Source: Ramazzottius varieornatus (lineage: Eukaryota > Tardigrada > Eutardigrada > Parachela > Ramazzottiidae). Taken from it: a stretch of 64,000 bases of DNA. Position numbers and translations under genes: made by a program. Position 1 is the first letter of the stretch. Each line of letters starts with the position of its first letter. The notes beneath the pieces are model-generated. The model was not told the origin of the DNA, ran no database searches, and worked only from the letters and a program-made list of their open reading frames with translations. This document shows positions 34,522 to 47,653 of the stretch, in pieces. Location: positions 267,482-331,481 of the forward strand of contig BDGG01000020.1 in the NCBI GenBank assembly GCA_001949185.1. The letters are read 5' to 3'.

Positions 34522-37500
34522 ATGTTCAATGTTCTGGATCGTCTCGACAAGGTTCGTAAGGAATTTCCCAAGAAGTACCAACGCATAATCGATCGGCTAG
34601 ATGAAATCCGACGTTCAGGTGCAACAGGTGCTGTATCGGATCGCGAAAACGACGAAGGACCTGACACCACTACCGAGAACTACGCATACTTGGCCAAAGT
34701 TCACAAGGCTACCGATGATTTCTTTTCGCGGCTCGTTACCGTTGATCGCAAGAACGAGGACTTCTGGCGAAATGTCGGCGTACTGTGGACAGGTCGTACT
34801 GAGCTTGATGATTTACCCCAGTCGAAAATTCCACCTCGACCCGAGGAAGAAGCCTTAATCAGAACGATTCTTCTGTCAGCTCATCCCAAAGACACGTTCA
34901 AGCTGATGCTGGAGTTCAATCACCCACAAAAGATACTGCACAAGCTGTTGTTGTTTCACGATAAGCGATCGTTGCTGTATGGTGTGCGGGCAAAGTTTGG
35001 TTTGCCTTTGGGAACACATCTGACGCCTAAGCAGAACTTCTTCGCGAGAGCCAGCTTGGCTGGCAGCTCGACCATGAACATTCACGGCAAGCATCAATAC
35101 CACCACCATCATCACCAGCACAACAAGGAAAAACAATTGTTGTCTAATCGGGGCAGCTTTGTGGAACGTTTGGTCAACCATGCGCCACATGTGAACGACT
35201 TCAACGAAGACGCTACGATCAGGGATCTTCTTGGTAAGAATAACAACCGGACCGACGTATTAGCTTCGACTTTGAGCTCGTTGCTCTTTCAACCAGGCTT
35301 CAAGGCATTTTCAGGTACATCGGTCTTTCCAGCGAAGAAACGGAAGTGTTCAGATCATCTTCGTCAATTTCTAACCAGAGCGACAAGAAATCCCTGCGAA
35401 ACGCTAACTCCGAAATCTCTCGTTGCGATGATACATTGTCCGCTTTCGTTGAGCCCAAGAGTACGAGCAAGGTGAGCTTCAAGGGGGAAACCAGAGACAG
35501 GGGTTCGTCGTCATCGTCTTCCAGCAGCAGCAGTAGCAGCAGCAGTAGCAGCAGCAGTAGCAGCAGCAGTAGCAGCAGCAGTAGCAGCAGCAGCTCGGAC
35601 GAAGAAAAAGAGAAACAAGGAGGAGACGGTAACCATCAGGAGCCAAATTCTTAAGAGTTCGTTGAAGGCATCACCCGCTGGAGTGTTGCTGAGCTAATTG
35701 ATTGAACTAAACAGGATTTTAGAATGCTTGGTGTTTTCCTCAGTGGGTGGAGAGGATGGCGCAGACACGGGAGGAATGGATCAGTACCGACTTCAGCGTC
35801 TCAAGATCATCTTCGAAGAGTCCGACACCGACGACGAACCCGGTCTGGACATCAATGAGTTCAAACAGGCCATGAAGAAGATCATGGGCGAGGACGTGAC
35901 GGACCGCGAGATTGAGCTGACGTTCATGAAAGTGGACGCTAACTGCGACGGCAACGTCGACTGGAACGAGTTTTTAGAATTCACGTTGAGAGAGTTTCAA
36001 GAACGGGACTTGATGACCCAGCTGACAAAAGATGCCTTCTTCGAGGTGACACCCACTGTCATTCCGGCCACGAAGAGTCAGGAGATCCGGGCGCTGGTAT
36101 TCGTAAGACAGAAAGGATTCGGAAAGAGTGTACAGGATCTGACTAATGGACGATATTACTCCCTCAACGTGTAGGTTCAGCTTCTCAGGTAATACTTTTC
36201 TATTCGTATGTGCGTCAATATTTTGGTGATGTTTTCCAGGGATGGGCAGGTTTTTTGTTGGACAGCAGATTTCAAGAAGATCGCCGCGTTCGAGCTGATT
36301 TTGGACACGCGAGGTATCAATGCATACGTTCACGCAAATGACCTAGTGGCTATTCCAGAAATCAAGACGCTTGTCGTAAGTACGTCTTTTATTCACGGGT
36401 TCGAACTGCTGCAATACGGCCGAGCAGTATGTTGCATCGTGACTTTTCGATAAGTTTAATTTGTAGGTTTCACGATCAGTGAATTACATTTCTACAGTTA
36501 CGACGATACCAAGCTGGACCTGGTCTTTAGCATTAGCAGCTTGAAGAGTCCGGTTCTGTGCATGCATTACTGCTTCAATGATCTGGAGAGCGTGCTGCTG
36601 CTGGGGGATCAGATGGGCCAAGTCGGAGTGATTCGCTTCCGGAACCTTCAGTACGAAGGATTGTGGGGTAGTTTGGCCCTTCCGCATTCCAATAACCCTA
36701 AAGTACCATGGAGTACATTGAAGGGCCGGAACTCTGCGTTCTACCTGAAAGACATTCGCGGAGCGGACTGGATTAACCAAGTCAAGTTCTTCCCTAACCT
36801 GAACGCAGTATGTACCAAACTTACTTACCAGTCTCAACCTTATGCCGTTTGTCCATCTGAAATCTCAGTGTTGGTTGCCTGAAGGTGATATCCTGCAGTC
36901 TGGACCCCAAATACTCGATGTGTGTCGTACCGTTCCATAAACAGCGCGATCCGATCTACTTTGCCCATAAAGAAGGTTTCAACTGCTTCGACTATAGGTA
37001 TGCAATCTCGTTCCGCTCATGCCATGAAAATTAAAATAGCATCACGGAGAAATCTTGCACATCCTTACGAAATGAGTTATACTGGGTGTTCGACGAGTTT
37101 TAGTTCTTAGGAGTGATTTCGCTTCGATTTATTCCCAAATATTCTTGATTCAGAAAAGCACAGGCCATACAGTATTCTTGTCTCCGGTACTCTGCTGAGT
37201 CTTTGATAGTCTGCATGATTTGCAGCGATTTCCTGAACGTAATCGTAACTGGCAGCAAGAACCGCTCCATTCAAGTCTGGAATCAGGACAACGTCCTGAC
37301 GCCTACCGGCCACTTCGACGGTCACGAGGGGCCTATCAACAAGGTGGTGGTCTACAAAGACGCGGACTTTACGGTACTAATCAGCGTTGACGCCCTTCAC
37401 GTGTTAAAAGTGTGGGACTTCAAGGACCAAGCCTGCCTTCAGTCTTACGACGCCAAAGCTGACATCCTTCCCCACCACTCCACCATGTTTTTGATCTACA

Positions 37501-40500
37501 ATACCCTGTTGGAACACGTCGTCTTAGGAGCCAGGTATGGAGAAAACCGTAATTCGTATCGAAAGCTTCAGCGCAGTTGATTACCCAGTGAAATTTATTG
37601 CTGTAAAAGTAAGAAAGCTGCTGGATTAGTTTCGTCGAACTTCGGATATCAGCTACTGTATTCCCTTAAAAGTTCTGCGCAGTCACATGACAGGTCCACA
37701 AAATAATCCCCGGGACTACTGAATGAACTATGACCACCCGCGGCCTGATTTATCGGCCGGTCATGTAACTGCGCAAAAATTTCGAAGGAATACTGTTTTC
37801 CCCTAACTCAGTTGGTCTGTCTTCAAAGTCCTGGAAAAGGTCATCATGGGGGTGAGAACAATCGGAATGTGCAGAAACGGGGAATAGACTACGCTCTCTT
37901 CAGCCAGACGTTGTGAAAGTATTGCAAAGGGAAACCAAATGAAGGGGAGTGTTCGATCTCATATATGATATCGTCCCTCGCAAGATACTTTCTGGCTTTC
38001 GCGGTAAATTAGATGAAAACCAGCACAGGAATACTCCAAAAGACCCCGGTAACCGGGAAGCTAGTCTGGCAGAAATTGTGTCTTCACACGATAATGCACA
38101 AGAGCTGGACTCGTACAGAGGGTGCTGCTAGTTGCAGTGACACACATTGCGAACAACTTTGCAGCGGATGAGCTTGCCAGTTTTGCCCATGGTTAGGCCT
38201 ATGCCAATGATCTCTAATCGACCATGTTCTTCAGAGACTTTCTGGTGCTGAAAAGGGTTAGTCGGACCAAGAAAGGACCTGTGGACCCTGTACAGAAGAC
38301 ACACGCCCAACCAATCGTCGGTACGTTGTACAACGAGCTTTTCGAATGTGTGGTAACGTCATGTTTGGAGTCGACCATCATGGTTTGGAACGTCCAGACC
38401 GGTGAAAAGATTATCCAGTTTAGGAACGCCCACACCGTGGAAGAGAACGGCAAGACCGTGCAGATCCCCATCAAGAGCATGTGCTTCGACGCCAACCAAA
38501 GACGACTCCTCACCTGTGCCTCGGTATGAGAAGAAGCTCTACAGTAAAATGAAAAATTGATAATCCTACGGGTCTTGAAACGTTCAAGCATCGCTAGTAT
38601 AGATCCAGTTATTCTTTCAGTACTCGCATGATAAGAAATTACGGGACAGTAAAAATTATGGGAAAGGCGGAAACGACGGCAAAATGGAAATTCGACCGCA
38701 GAAAATTGTCGAAAAGTGTATCATTGTGAACAGACTGTGAATCGGTCGCGTACATACGTGCTTCCATACCGCCGTGGCGAAAAGGCCCGTCCCATAATTT
38801 TCCATCGTGCGTGTACACTTTAACCGTTAAGTGGTTCCACAAGACTTTCTGGCACGGTTTTCAAAAGGCCACAGTTTGAAATGCCACTCTTCTGCAGGAT
38901 GGTCTGGTGAAATTTTGGAACTTCAACAACGGTGCTTGCCTTTCCTTCTTCGATCACCTCCAAGACGTCGATCTACACGTAGTTCGATACCAGAAGAACC
39001 GCGACCTGGTCATCGCAGCCGGCTGGAACAAGCACGTTTTCATGGTACGGGATACCCGTGGCGAAGACGACATCGATGAAACCGTGTATGAATGGGAGAA
39101 ACACCACAGGTCTGACATCACTGCGCTCGAGCTGATCTACGGACCCGACGACGATGAAGAAGGATCTTCTTCCTCTGAAGAAGCTTCGAGCTCGATGTCG
39201 AACATTGAAAATACAGACTCACTCAAGAACACAAAATCTAAAGACCAAGGCAGTCAGACAACGCTGTCGGTGTCGTGTGACGACATAAGTTTGACTGCAG
39301 AAGAACGGGAGGCAATCAAGTCGTTCGTGTCCATCATGAATTCAGACGACGATGAAGACGAAGTCGAAGGCAAAGACGAAGAGTTAGATGCACTACAGCC
39401 TTTCGTTTTTAATGTCGAATCGGAAACGTTCGGATCCCGAGCTCGCGGAGCTGGTCCGTCGTATGCCGATGTGGGGTGTAACACCAGCTGTGGGTTATTT
39501 TCGGTAACGGACTTTTCAGATGTAGATCTGACGATGGTGAGAAGTACGAGTACAGGACAGCTGGAAGAAAGAGATGACGCTGAAGGGGATAACGGGAAAG
39601 GTAGCGGTGACGAAGGTGATGAAGGAAGTGGAGAAGACAGTGGCGAAAGTGGGGACAGCGAAAGTAGCGGGGCAGAGGAAAGGCAAAAGCTGTCGGATGA
39701 TGGGTCCTACATTGTGACAGGGTGCGCCGATGGCGAACTGATAGTCTGGTATGTCTTCTCGGGAGAACCGATTTGCTTTCTAAACACCGATGGATGTCCC
39801 TTTGCACTGACGAAGCAAGCGAGGGCTGAGTACGCGGCGTCCACTGTGGTGGATTTCCCGAAAGTCGAAATGAAAGACAGCGGAAGTATCGAGGTATGGT
39901 AAACTAACATGGCTTGCCAATTGTGGAAAAACGGCAAATGGTTTCACCAATAGCTGATTGTGGATATTCCCGTACCATTGTGGCCATTAAGAACTCCTCA
40001 GTAACTTGTTGTTAATATCTCTGGTCAACGAATTACCGACAACAGCTTTCTGTAGAACTTTCTGACGTTACAAGTTCCGAATCACCAAAAGAGCCTCCAG
40101 CGCCCAAAAGCCTTTCCCGACCACGAAGACCTCATCCAAGTCCCGAAGATCGCTCCCCAAGCCCGCAATTGCATCACGGCCATACTGATCCTCCGTAACC
40201 GGGTCTTCCATGATGGCAAGACTGCGTCCGTCCTAACCTCATCCACCGACGGTTTCATCCGTGCGTGGTCCATCGAGTTCACTTCCGGTGGTCTGCTGGG
40301 TCTCTTCTACGCCGCACACGAGTTCGACTCCTTCGTTACAACCATGTGTACCGATGAAAAGAACCAAATTCTCTTCACTGCTGATACACGCGGGTAAACC
40401 GGCGTTTTATATTGACTGATTTGCTCGTAATAAGCATTCAGTTCGTTTCAAGATACATCAAGATTTGGCTACTGTGCGAATGGATGCAAACACCGCGCCA

Positions 40501-43500
40501 CCTGGAGAACCATCGTCATTGCATCGATCTACGCAACTTTCCCTTCATCAAGCATCGAAAGATCTTCGCCATGCTGATCGCTTTTCGATCTAACTACATG
40601 ATGAAGAAGGCTGTCGAGGTCTTACCGCAAACACAACGTGGGCTGTACAAGCAACCGGTCATTTTGAATTCCTTCAGAGGCCACTTGCAGCGAGTTACGC
40701 AAATTCAAGTGGTGTTCGGGAAGAAAATCATTATCACGGGATCGGAAGACTGTTCGGTTCGGCTTTGGCATTTCTCCGGCCTTTACATCGGCGTAAGTCT
40801 TTCCAGGCAGTGTTCGGGTAACACGATCGCAGTGAGCTGTCCTTTGCAGACATTGGGACAAGAAGCCGCTTTTAAAAACGACACCAGGCCGACGGAAGAG
40901 CTTCCTGGAGATGAATCATCCCACACGGTATCATCCCTCAAGGCTTCCAATTCCGCCAACTCAGCATCGCTTCCCGTCGAAGACAGTAACACCTCGACTG
41001 TTGAAGTTAAAGTGGCCGACTTCCTCCATGAGGACGAAGACCCGAACAAGGTCCTGCTCAAGCCCAAAGTCGTCATCCCCCACGACATAGCTGAGAAGGG
41101 CAGTCTGGCTACCCTTCAAGTGTTGTACAGTGATAGGCACAAACGGACGATCATCCCGGCTTACATCGAGGAAGCTGAGCAAGGTAATCTGGCCTATATG
41201 ATTTACGAAGACACACGGGTAATATCTTCGGGTTGTGACAGGGAATGCCGTCACGGAGAGCACAAGTCAAACTGCGTGGTTCGAATCCAAAGAAGACTAC
41301 ATGGAGGCGTTGGGTGAGTTGGCTGTCGAGAAGAACAAGTTTGAAGAGCTGAAGACGGCGCCTGTGAGGTTTTACGGAGACCCGCATGCTGCGGAGACTA
41401 ATCAAGAGGGAACCTACGACGAAGAAACGCTGATCTTCAACCAACAACCGCTGCAAGTAGTCGAACCTGTCGGCGGACTGGAAACGCTCATACCTAAAAA
41501 CCTTTACGGATACCATTTACACAAGGTAAGATATGCATCTGTTCCTGTGTTCCTAAGTTTTCATTCTGGCTGTATGTGGTAGGTTCAGGAAGAGCTACTG
41601 GACATGTTGCCGGTTGAGCTCAGGAAGCCCTACGTTGAACTGAAACAAGCTGGGCTGTTGATAGGTGCAGCTCTGGAAGAACTGCGGGCGGTTATCCAGC
41701 AGCGGCAGCAGAGCCTAGCTAGGCCGAGAATGACTGCTATGCCAAAGAACCGCAACATGGAGAAGCGAGTGCGGATGAAGGGAGTCGCCAAGTCCGTCAC
41801 CAATGATCAGAAAAAATCGAAAATTCCGAAAAGGTCTGGACATACCGATCGACCCTCGGGGCCTACTGCTGGAAGAGGAGACTCAGTACTGACGTACGAT
41901 CAAAAAGGTATACATGAAGGGGTTGGTAGAAATAACTGTAGAAAATTTCCGCGGCTATCCTTACTACGCGCGTGCCTGCAGGAGCGCGAGGGACATCAAA
42001 GCATTGCAGGATGTAAAACTTAAAGTGTCTGAAAGTTGATCAATCTTAACCTTTTTTTCATTTGTGGTAGGAAGTGCAGCAGAAGGAACTGCCGGTGACC
42101 GTTTTCGCAGTACCGTCCTTCAGGTTTTATCTCGCAAAGGTACAAAGAAGCGCCAAGATGCCAGCGGGGACCAACGGAACGTCACCACGCTCGCCTACGT
42201 ATCCACAGCCTTTCGTACATCATCCAAAGTCTCTGGTTTGCAGCCTAACCAAGCCGATAACTACAAGGACGAGGAGGATCAGACCGGTCGACAAAGTGGT
42301 ACACAGTCGATGCCCGACAAAGGCGACACCGATGAGCAGAAGCGAAAGTCAACTGGACTCAGGGATCGTGCGTCTCAAGAGCGGATCTCAACCAGGACTT
42401 CAGTGGTGGATTACAACCAGGACTTCCTCAACGCTGATCGGATCGACATTGGACAACTTCGTGCGTCGGAGGAAGAGTTTGCGGAAGACTTGATGAGGGA
42501 ACAAGAACGGAATGCCAAGTTTGATTACTTAGCTTTGCTGGAAGGTTCGTGCAAAAGTTCTTAGTGTAAAGTTGACGCTGAAGATACACGACAACGTCCA
42601 CGTTTAGATGTTTGCTCATTACGTATTTTGAACTGGTCTAATAGCGTAGATTTACGAAGTTTTACGTGGTTTATGGTGAAGTCTTTCTGATGCTGTAGGT
42701 GGCATGGCTAGACCAAGTCAGATCGATCAATATATGCCAATCGTGCAGAACGACGGGGAATTGTTCAACGAGATCAAACCGATGCTGCGATCCAGAAACC
42801 TCTTTGACGTCCGACCAAGTCGTCCCTTTAGGAAAAAAGTCACAGTTAGGGGGGCCAAGAGTGTCAGCTCCATGGACCGGATCCAAAGAGTCTTCAAGGT
42901 GAAAATGACTGATCAATTCCGTATCAAGTCGGAGTATTTAAAACTAGTGTTGTCTCTCAGTTGATATCAACCGTACTTAGCAAAGTACGTTAGTGTGGAC
43001 CAGAAAACTCTGTAAAAATATTCACCTTTCGATTTTCACAGGTACCCGATTTCAACGGCGAAGTACAGGCGAAGGACATGTCGAAAGAGCTCCACCTCAC
43101 AGTCCCTCCCGCTCCCCGTCGTCTTCCCAGTGTCATAAAAGGCCAATTTCGTAACGGTCAACGCAAATCTTCATTTTATAACTTCCACGAGCTCGATGAA
43201 GCGCCCAGTCCACTCGGCGGAACACAGCTATGGGGCGACCAAGAGTCGTTAGCTATCTTCAACCTTGACGTACAGGTACTGCAGACCCATATCAAGACAC
43301 CGGCTTTTCCAGATCCAGAATCTCCTGAGAACGCGAAAGACCAAAAGAAGGGCAGCAAGAAGGGAGAAACGACTGATATCAGCAAAGCCTTACATCAACG
43401 CGAGAAGGTTCTTCCCAAGCAGCGACCCTTTACTAACCGGTATATTTACCGACAGTTGTCCGATTCGGTCATACATCAGCCTGTACCAGGTGAAGCTCGT

Positions 43501-43785
43501 CTCGACGAACTGGTTGTGGGGTTGGACGCATTTGTGGAATCGAGTAAAGGTCATAAAGAGCGGGAAGAAAAGTCGAAGAGAGAAACAAGCAGGCTTAATC
43601 AGGAGCTACACGAAACCCAGAGAAGAAGTCACCAGGCTTCGAAGGCCAAATCAGCCGCGAAAAAGAAACAGGAAGCTATGGTGAGAGGGATACCTTCTGA
43701 CAGATCTTTCAGTGATTTGAGTAAAATGTTGGATGAGGTGGACTCGGTTGAGATGGAGTTTGTGCAAGAAAACTTGGCAATGTGA
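34522..43785 (+). CDS. EF-hand and WD-repeat protein, WDR64 / Drosophila WDY-like
   Basis: WDY/WDR64-type proteins are large WD-repeat proteins linked to testis and the sperm axoneme. Exons join in phase: 34522-35233, 35338-35628, 35744-36170, 36240-36379, 36467-36807, 36885-36997, 37154-37534, 38235-38523, 38898-39893, 40056-40393, 40453-40792, 40850-41183, 41242-41525, 41583-41907, 42071-42544, 42699-42898 and 43042-43785 (2242 residues). The first two exons (unknown domain, then a polyserine tract) are linked by phase only; the gene could start at ATG 35776. EF-hands follow: one diverged loop DTDDEPGLDINE and one canonical DANCDGNVDWNE. At least two WD propellers then appear, with strings such as DGQVFCW, GSKNRSIQVWN, LESTIMVWN, DGLVKFWN, ADGELIVWY, DGFIRAW and GSEDCSVRLWHF, interrupted by acidic linkers in exon 9. 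A charged tail follows. The intron before 38898 holds an M1 MITE. Confidence 0.85.
35521..35594. repeat. Coding AGC/AGT trinucleotide tract (polyserine)
   Basis: About 24 uninterrupted AGC or AGT codons in the WDY-like gene's second exon, followed by acidic SDEEKEK. The AGT interruptions are regular (AGC-AGC-AGC-AGT-type units). The other two frames give stops or poly-Ala/Val, so the serine frame is favoured. Confidence 0.75.
38623..38813. mobile_element. M1 MITE in a WD-repeat gene intron
   Basis: A 191-bp copy with TA at 38621-38622 and 38814-38815. The right end TTTTCCATCGTGCGTG is well kept; the left end (CTCGCATGATAAGAAATTAC) is diverged. The interior matches 257-457, for instance GGCGGAAACGACGGCAAAAT and GTGCTTCCATACCGC. 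Confidence 0.82.
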
Positions 43786-46480
43786 TGATGGAATTCATTT
43801 GTCGTGGGCTTTCATCCTGCCTGCAAGTGAATAGTTTGTTTGCAGCAGGTGCCCTACATGGACAAAATCGGGTCTTTTTGGTCTTCGTTGTTAATAGTTC
43901 GTAATAGCTAGTTTTAATTAGGTTGTACGTTTCGATCTACTCAGGCTAGGCCAGTCTGGTATTAGTAGTATTGTGTGAGTTACCATTCAATTGGTAAGTG
44001 CAAACAGGCTTGGCAAGAAGGTCCGGCTGATTACTTGTTTCTGTTCGATAGTCCTGGTACCAGTCTGCAGTTCTTTGTTCTTGGCCAATGCAGTGGAACG
44101 AATCGTGTGAGATTATAGCGAGGATGGTACTGATAGCTCCGCATAACATGCACTAGCCTTTCCGATTGTTCACGTTCTACTTGGCTCGTCAAGGAGTCCA
44201 CGTATCGCAAGATCTGGGCTCTGGGCAAAGTTCCTCAGAAGTCTGGGGTCATGGTGTAGAGGCAAAGTCGAGGAAATTTGGGCAAGGGCCAGGGTAACTC
44301 AAGGGCGAGGGCCGGGGTTTGCCATGTGGAGGCCGACAATTCTTAAGAAAATCCCGAAACCCTCGCTTGCCCTTCTCAAATTTCGTCAGCTGTGCCTCTA
44401 CGATATGACCCCAGACTTTTCCGGAACCTTGGCCACAGCCCATCTATTGTCGGTTTGTGGATCTGGCTGGCCCCAGCTCTCGGCGTCATGGATTTGGACA
44501 ACTGTGGATGGCTGTGGGCGGGAGTATTAGGAAAACCGGTAAGTGCAAAAACACGCCTTTGAAGTTGGCCGGTAGGTACGTTGGTTTAAGACACTGTATC
44601 AGGCAAGAGTTTAGCGCTGGAAGTTTTCGTGCAGACAGACCAAAATAACTAATCTGATTGCTCTCGATGCAGCCTTAGTAGAAATCTGACCGTATGCACG
44701 TTTGTTCTGAACCTGTCTACAGTGTAAGAAGAAGCAATCAGTATCATCCGCCCAGTTTATACGCGAAACGTTTTGCCTCCGAACGACCCGTGTTTGAAAT
44801 CTGGTGGTTGCAAATGTGTGTTAAGTCAGCCGAACCAAAACTCTACACCGTTTCAAGAAAGTACTCTTGAACGTTTCCGAGGTGACTACTGTCTGTACGA
44901 ACGGTTGACCAACTTGACTTTGCTAATCCAAATCGGCGAAATTTGATTCTTTTGTACGCGCTCACGCTTATGCCCTTCCAATCGCTCGATCTCCGTTTCA
45001 TACCTACGCCAAAGTTTGGCTGTGGTAGCAGGAAAGTAATTTCGAATTAGAAAAGTGCCGGGGTCCGAGAGTGCAAACTGAAACTAGCCTGTTGACGTCA
45101 AGAGCACCGCACACAGTATCCAGATTGCTTGTAGCAAAAGATCCAATCAGCCGTGATCTCCCCGACATCAGGACGATCAAGACCAAAAGTGGACAACTTC
45201 AAATGGGAAAGTCATGGCGCTGAAAATAATTTCTGAATGTTGGGGCGATGATGCGTTGAGCGAGTTCTGTACACTGACAACTCTTACTTCTTTATTACTG
45301 TACGTCATTGACACCGTGGGTCGATAGGGAGGGTGCGGTGTATCTCGAAATCACTTATGAAAAACCGAGCAAACGTATTGAGTGCAGAAGTATGACTTGT
45401 CACTCCTGGAAACACGTCAATTTTGTAAAACTCATACAGTAATACTTCTCACTTCTTCAGTACGTCACAAGGATGAGCTTTTTAATCGTGAGAGTGCAGT
45501 CAGATCCGAATTTTCTTCAGGAGACTGAAGTAATCGTAGAGAAAAACCAAGGATACCGCTCCACAGCACGGCAAGGTGTCACGTGACAGTGTGATTACGC
45601 ATACTTGTGCCAAACGCAATCCCCCTACTGGCTAGCTTCAGCTTGTAGATATCGTCCCTGTGACGTATTGTAGAAGTGAGAACTATTATTGTAGTTACAC
45701 TCCCCCTTGCTCTTTTGTCTTGGAGTTCTTTCCTATCACTTTGCCAGCTCCTGACCACCGTTTGGCGTTCTACTGTTCTATGTTTCTGAGCTCCGCCGTA
45801 AAGCTGTAATAATTTTGTCTGGAGACTGATGAACTGCGTACTGGCCTAAGAACAGCAGGAAATTTCGATCGTGAGCGGCACCGAAGGAAAGTTATGGTTC
45901 CACCGAAAGAAAGGTATGGTTACTGTCTGGTTCCAATCTTGCAGTCTAGACAGCTATGAATCCTTCTGCCCGGCGTAACGTGGCCGCGGAATAGACCTCT
46001 GGAGCGCGGAAGAATGATAAAAGAACTTGCCTTTCACTAAACGATATCAATCAGTCGACTCAAATCAACACTGTTGCAAGTCGGCTCTAGAGTGCGCACT
46101 GAACAGAACGCTACCGCAATAACTGCAGAAGGTGAAAGTGAAAGCTCTCCTTCGCACACAAGGAAGAGGAGACCTGATACTAAAGAATCAGAGTCGAAAA
46201 ATCAGAGAAAATCCAGCGAGAAAGAAAAATGTCTTCCAGAGAAGCTGCAAAAAATGGCTGTAGAGAGTTTCTTTTCTCTTCCTTCCTGCTCCTACAGTAA
46301 GGACATGAATTCGCTCCCAAAAAATGACTAAAGCACACGTGTATCTTACTAGTACGGTGGATGACCTGATCAAGAATTGCGAGGTTCGAAGTGGGTAAAT
46401 TTTTTGAAAGTTTCGTCAGAGGAGTAACAAGTTATACTTACCGCACTTTGATAGAAGATGATCACGTTTTCCGCTGTGCA
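43786..46480. other. 3' UTR and transposon-rich spacer
   Basis: Apart from the palindromic element at 44209-44449 I see no gene. A Glu/Lys/Ser-rich 85-codon frame at 46074-46331 has no domain and good odds of being spurious. Confidence 0.45.
44209..44449. repeat. Long palindromic element, probably a MITE
   Basis: The left half (GATCTGGGCTCTGGGCAAAG, GTCTGGGGTCATGGTGTAGA, AAATTTGGGCAAGGGC) is mirrored by the right half (GCCCTTCTCAAATTT, GTGCCTCTACGATATGACCC, CAGAC, CCACAGCCCATC). The arms are nearly 100 bp with a short loop. A second, decayed copy lies at 17240-17420. No target duplication identified. Confidence 0.75.
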
Positions 46481-46483
46481 GTA

Positions 46484-46621
46484 CACGCGCCTGCCCTAAA
46501 TGTGGGGACGGACAAAAATGTGGAGAACGGCGGCTGTGCTCCGATTGTTTTAGTTGATTGGACAACCTCAGCTGGCCCGTGCTGCTTTCGCTCTGTTCCC
46601 CACATTTATGGCAGGCGCGTG
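46484..46621. mobile_element. TA-flanked MITE with CACGCGCCTGCC ends
   Basis: A 138-bp element with ends CACGCGCCTGCCCTAAATGT / ACATTTATGGCAGGCGCGTG, TA on both sides (46482-46483, 46622-46623), and no coding capacity. The terminal CACGCG resembles but is distinct from M1. Confidence 0.82.
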
Positions 46622-47187
46622 TACGGCATTACGGCAAGTTGTCAAGATGTTATCATGACGCATAACACTCACTAGGTCGCTTCCGCGTGTATTAATAGAA
46701 ACCCACTTTGCGACGTACTAAAGAAGTAAGAATATTCAGTGCAGCTAATTCTGTCAGGTGCGGAACTGTCACTTGCAACATCTCGGGGAACAGTTTTCAA
46801 ATTTTTTCTGTAATTTGGCCGTTGCCCTTTCTCTTCTTCCCTATGCTATATGTTGTCCGCCAACATTCTCCCCTTTTCTGCGGTAACAAACAGCTCAGTG
46901 CGTTGACAACAGGCAGAGCGTTCAGTTTAAAACCGCAGGAGGGTAATTGTTTTCTCCTTTTCTGATTTTTTTCTCCGCGCCCTGGCTCAACAGATGTTGA
47001 AGCCAGTCACACCGTGAATTAGAAGAGGGCTAGATCTTCATAATGGCAGCCAGAAGTTACCTTACTGCGACTTCTCAAATTTGAAAAGCAAGAATCTCCT
47101 TTTTTTCAGGTGCAAATCGACCTGCAAAATGCGCCACTTTAGCGGGTGGCGAGAATTAAATTTGTCCTGCCTCATGGGCTTCTTGTA

Positions 47188-47302
47188 CTGCATACTCTCC
47201 CGAAATTCACGTACGTCACTCCATTTAGAGTGTAAAACTAGACGGTAAGACCCCAATGATTCGAGAATCAGTGACGTACGTGAATTTCTGGAGAGCATAC
47301 AG
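47188..47302. mobile_element. TA-flanked MITE, family M3, short copy
   Basis: A 115-bp palindrome with ends CTGCATACTCTCCCGAAATT / AATTTCTGGAGAGCATACAG and inner ACGTACGTCACT / AGTGACGTACGT. TA flanks at 47186-47187 and 47303-47304. A longer relative is at 57155-57460. Confidence 0.83.
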
Positions 47303-47653
47303 TAAGCTTTCGGTGGGCTGCTCAGCAGATACGACAGGGTGGGCTCTATGTACAACCGAAGGCGGTCCGCGATTGAACTCTTCCGGTCAGTTTTGCTGTT
47401 CTGCACAAAACGGCCAGTTTTGCTAAACTGATTTTGCAGCACGACTGGCATTGACGATTTAACTATGCAAAACCAAAGTCGAAAGTTGAATGATCGTGCA
47501 TGACGGTGCAAAAGATTTGGAGGCAAACGCTTGTCCCGAAAGAGAAGCATAATTTTTTACTTTGACGTTGGGAAAAAAGTTGCAAGTTACACTTCCGCAC
47601 CTAATAGCAAGTTGTCTCGACCGCTGAAAAGGCACAAGAGACCAGAAGCCGTA

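Noticed and set aside
36171-36175. Apparent stop after RYYSLNV in the WD-repeat gene
   Set aside because: The TAG belongs to a gtaggt donor; splicing to 36240 continues the WD repeat in phase (VDGQVFCW).
41216-41241. A 23-base intron suggested by gtaata...acag in the WD-repeat gene
   Set aside because: Too short; a donor at 41184 gives a 58-base intron with correct phase and no need for a micro-intron.
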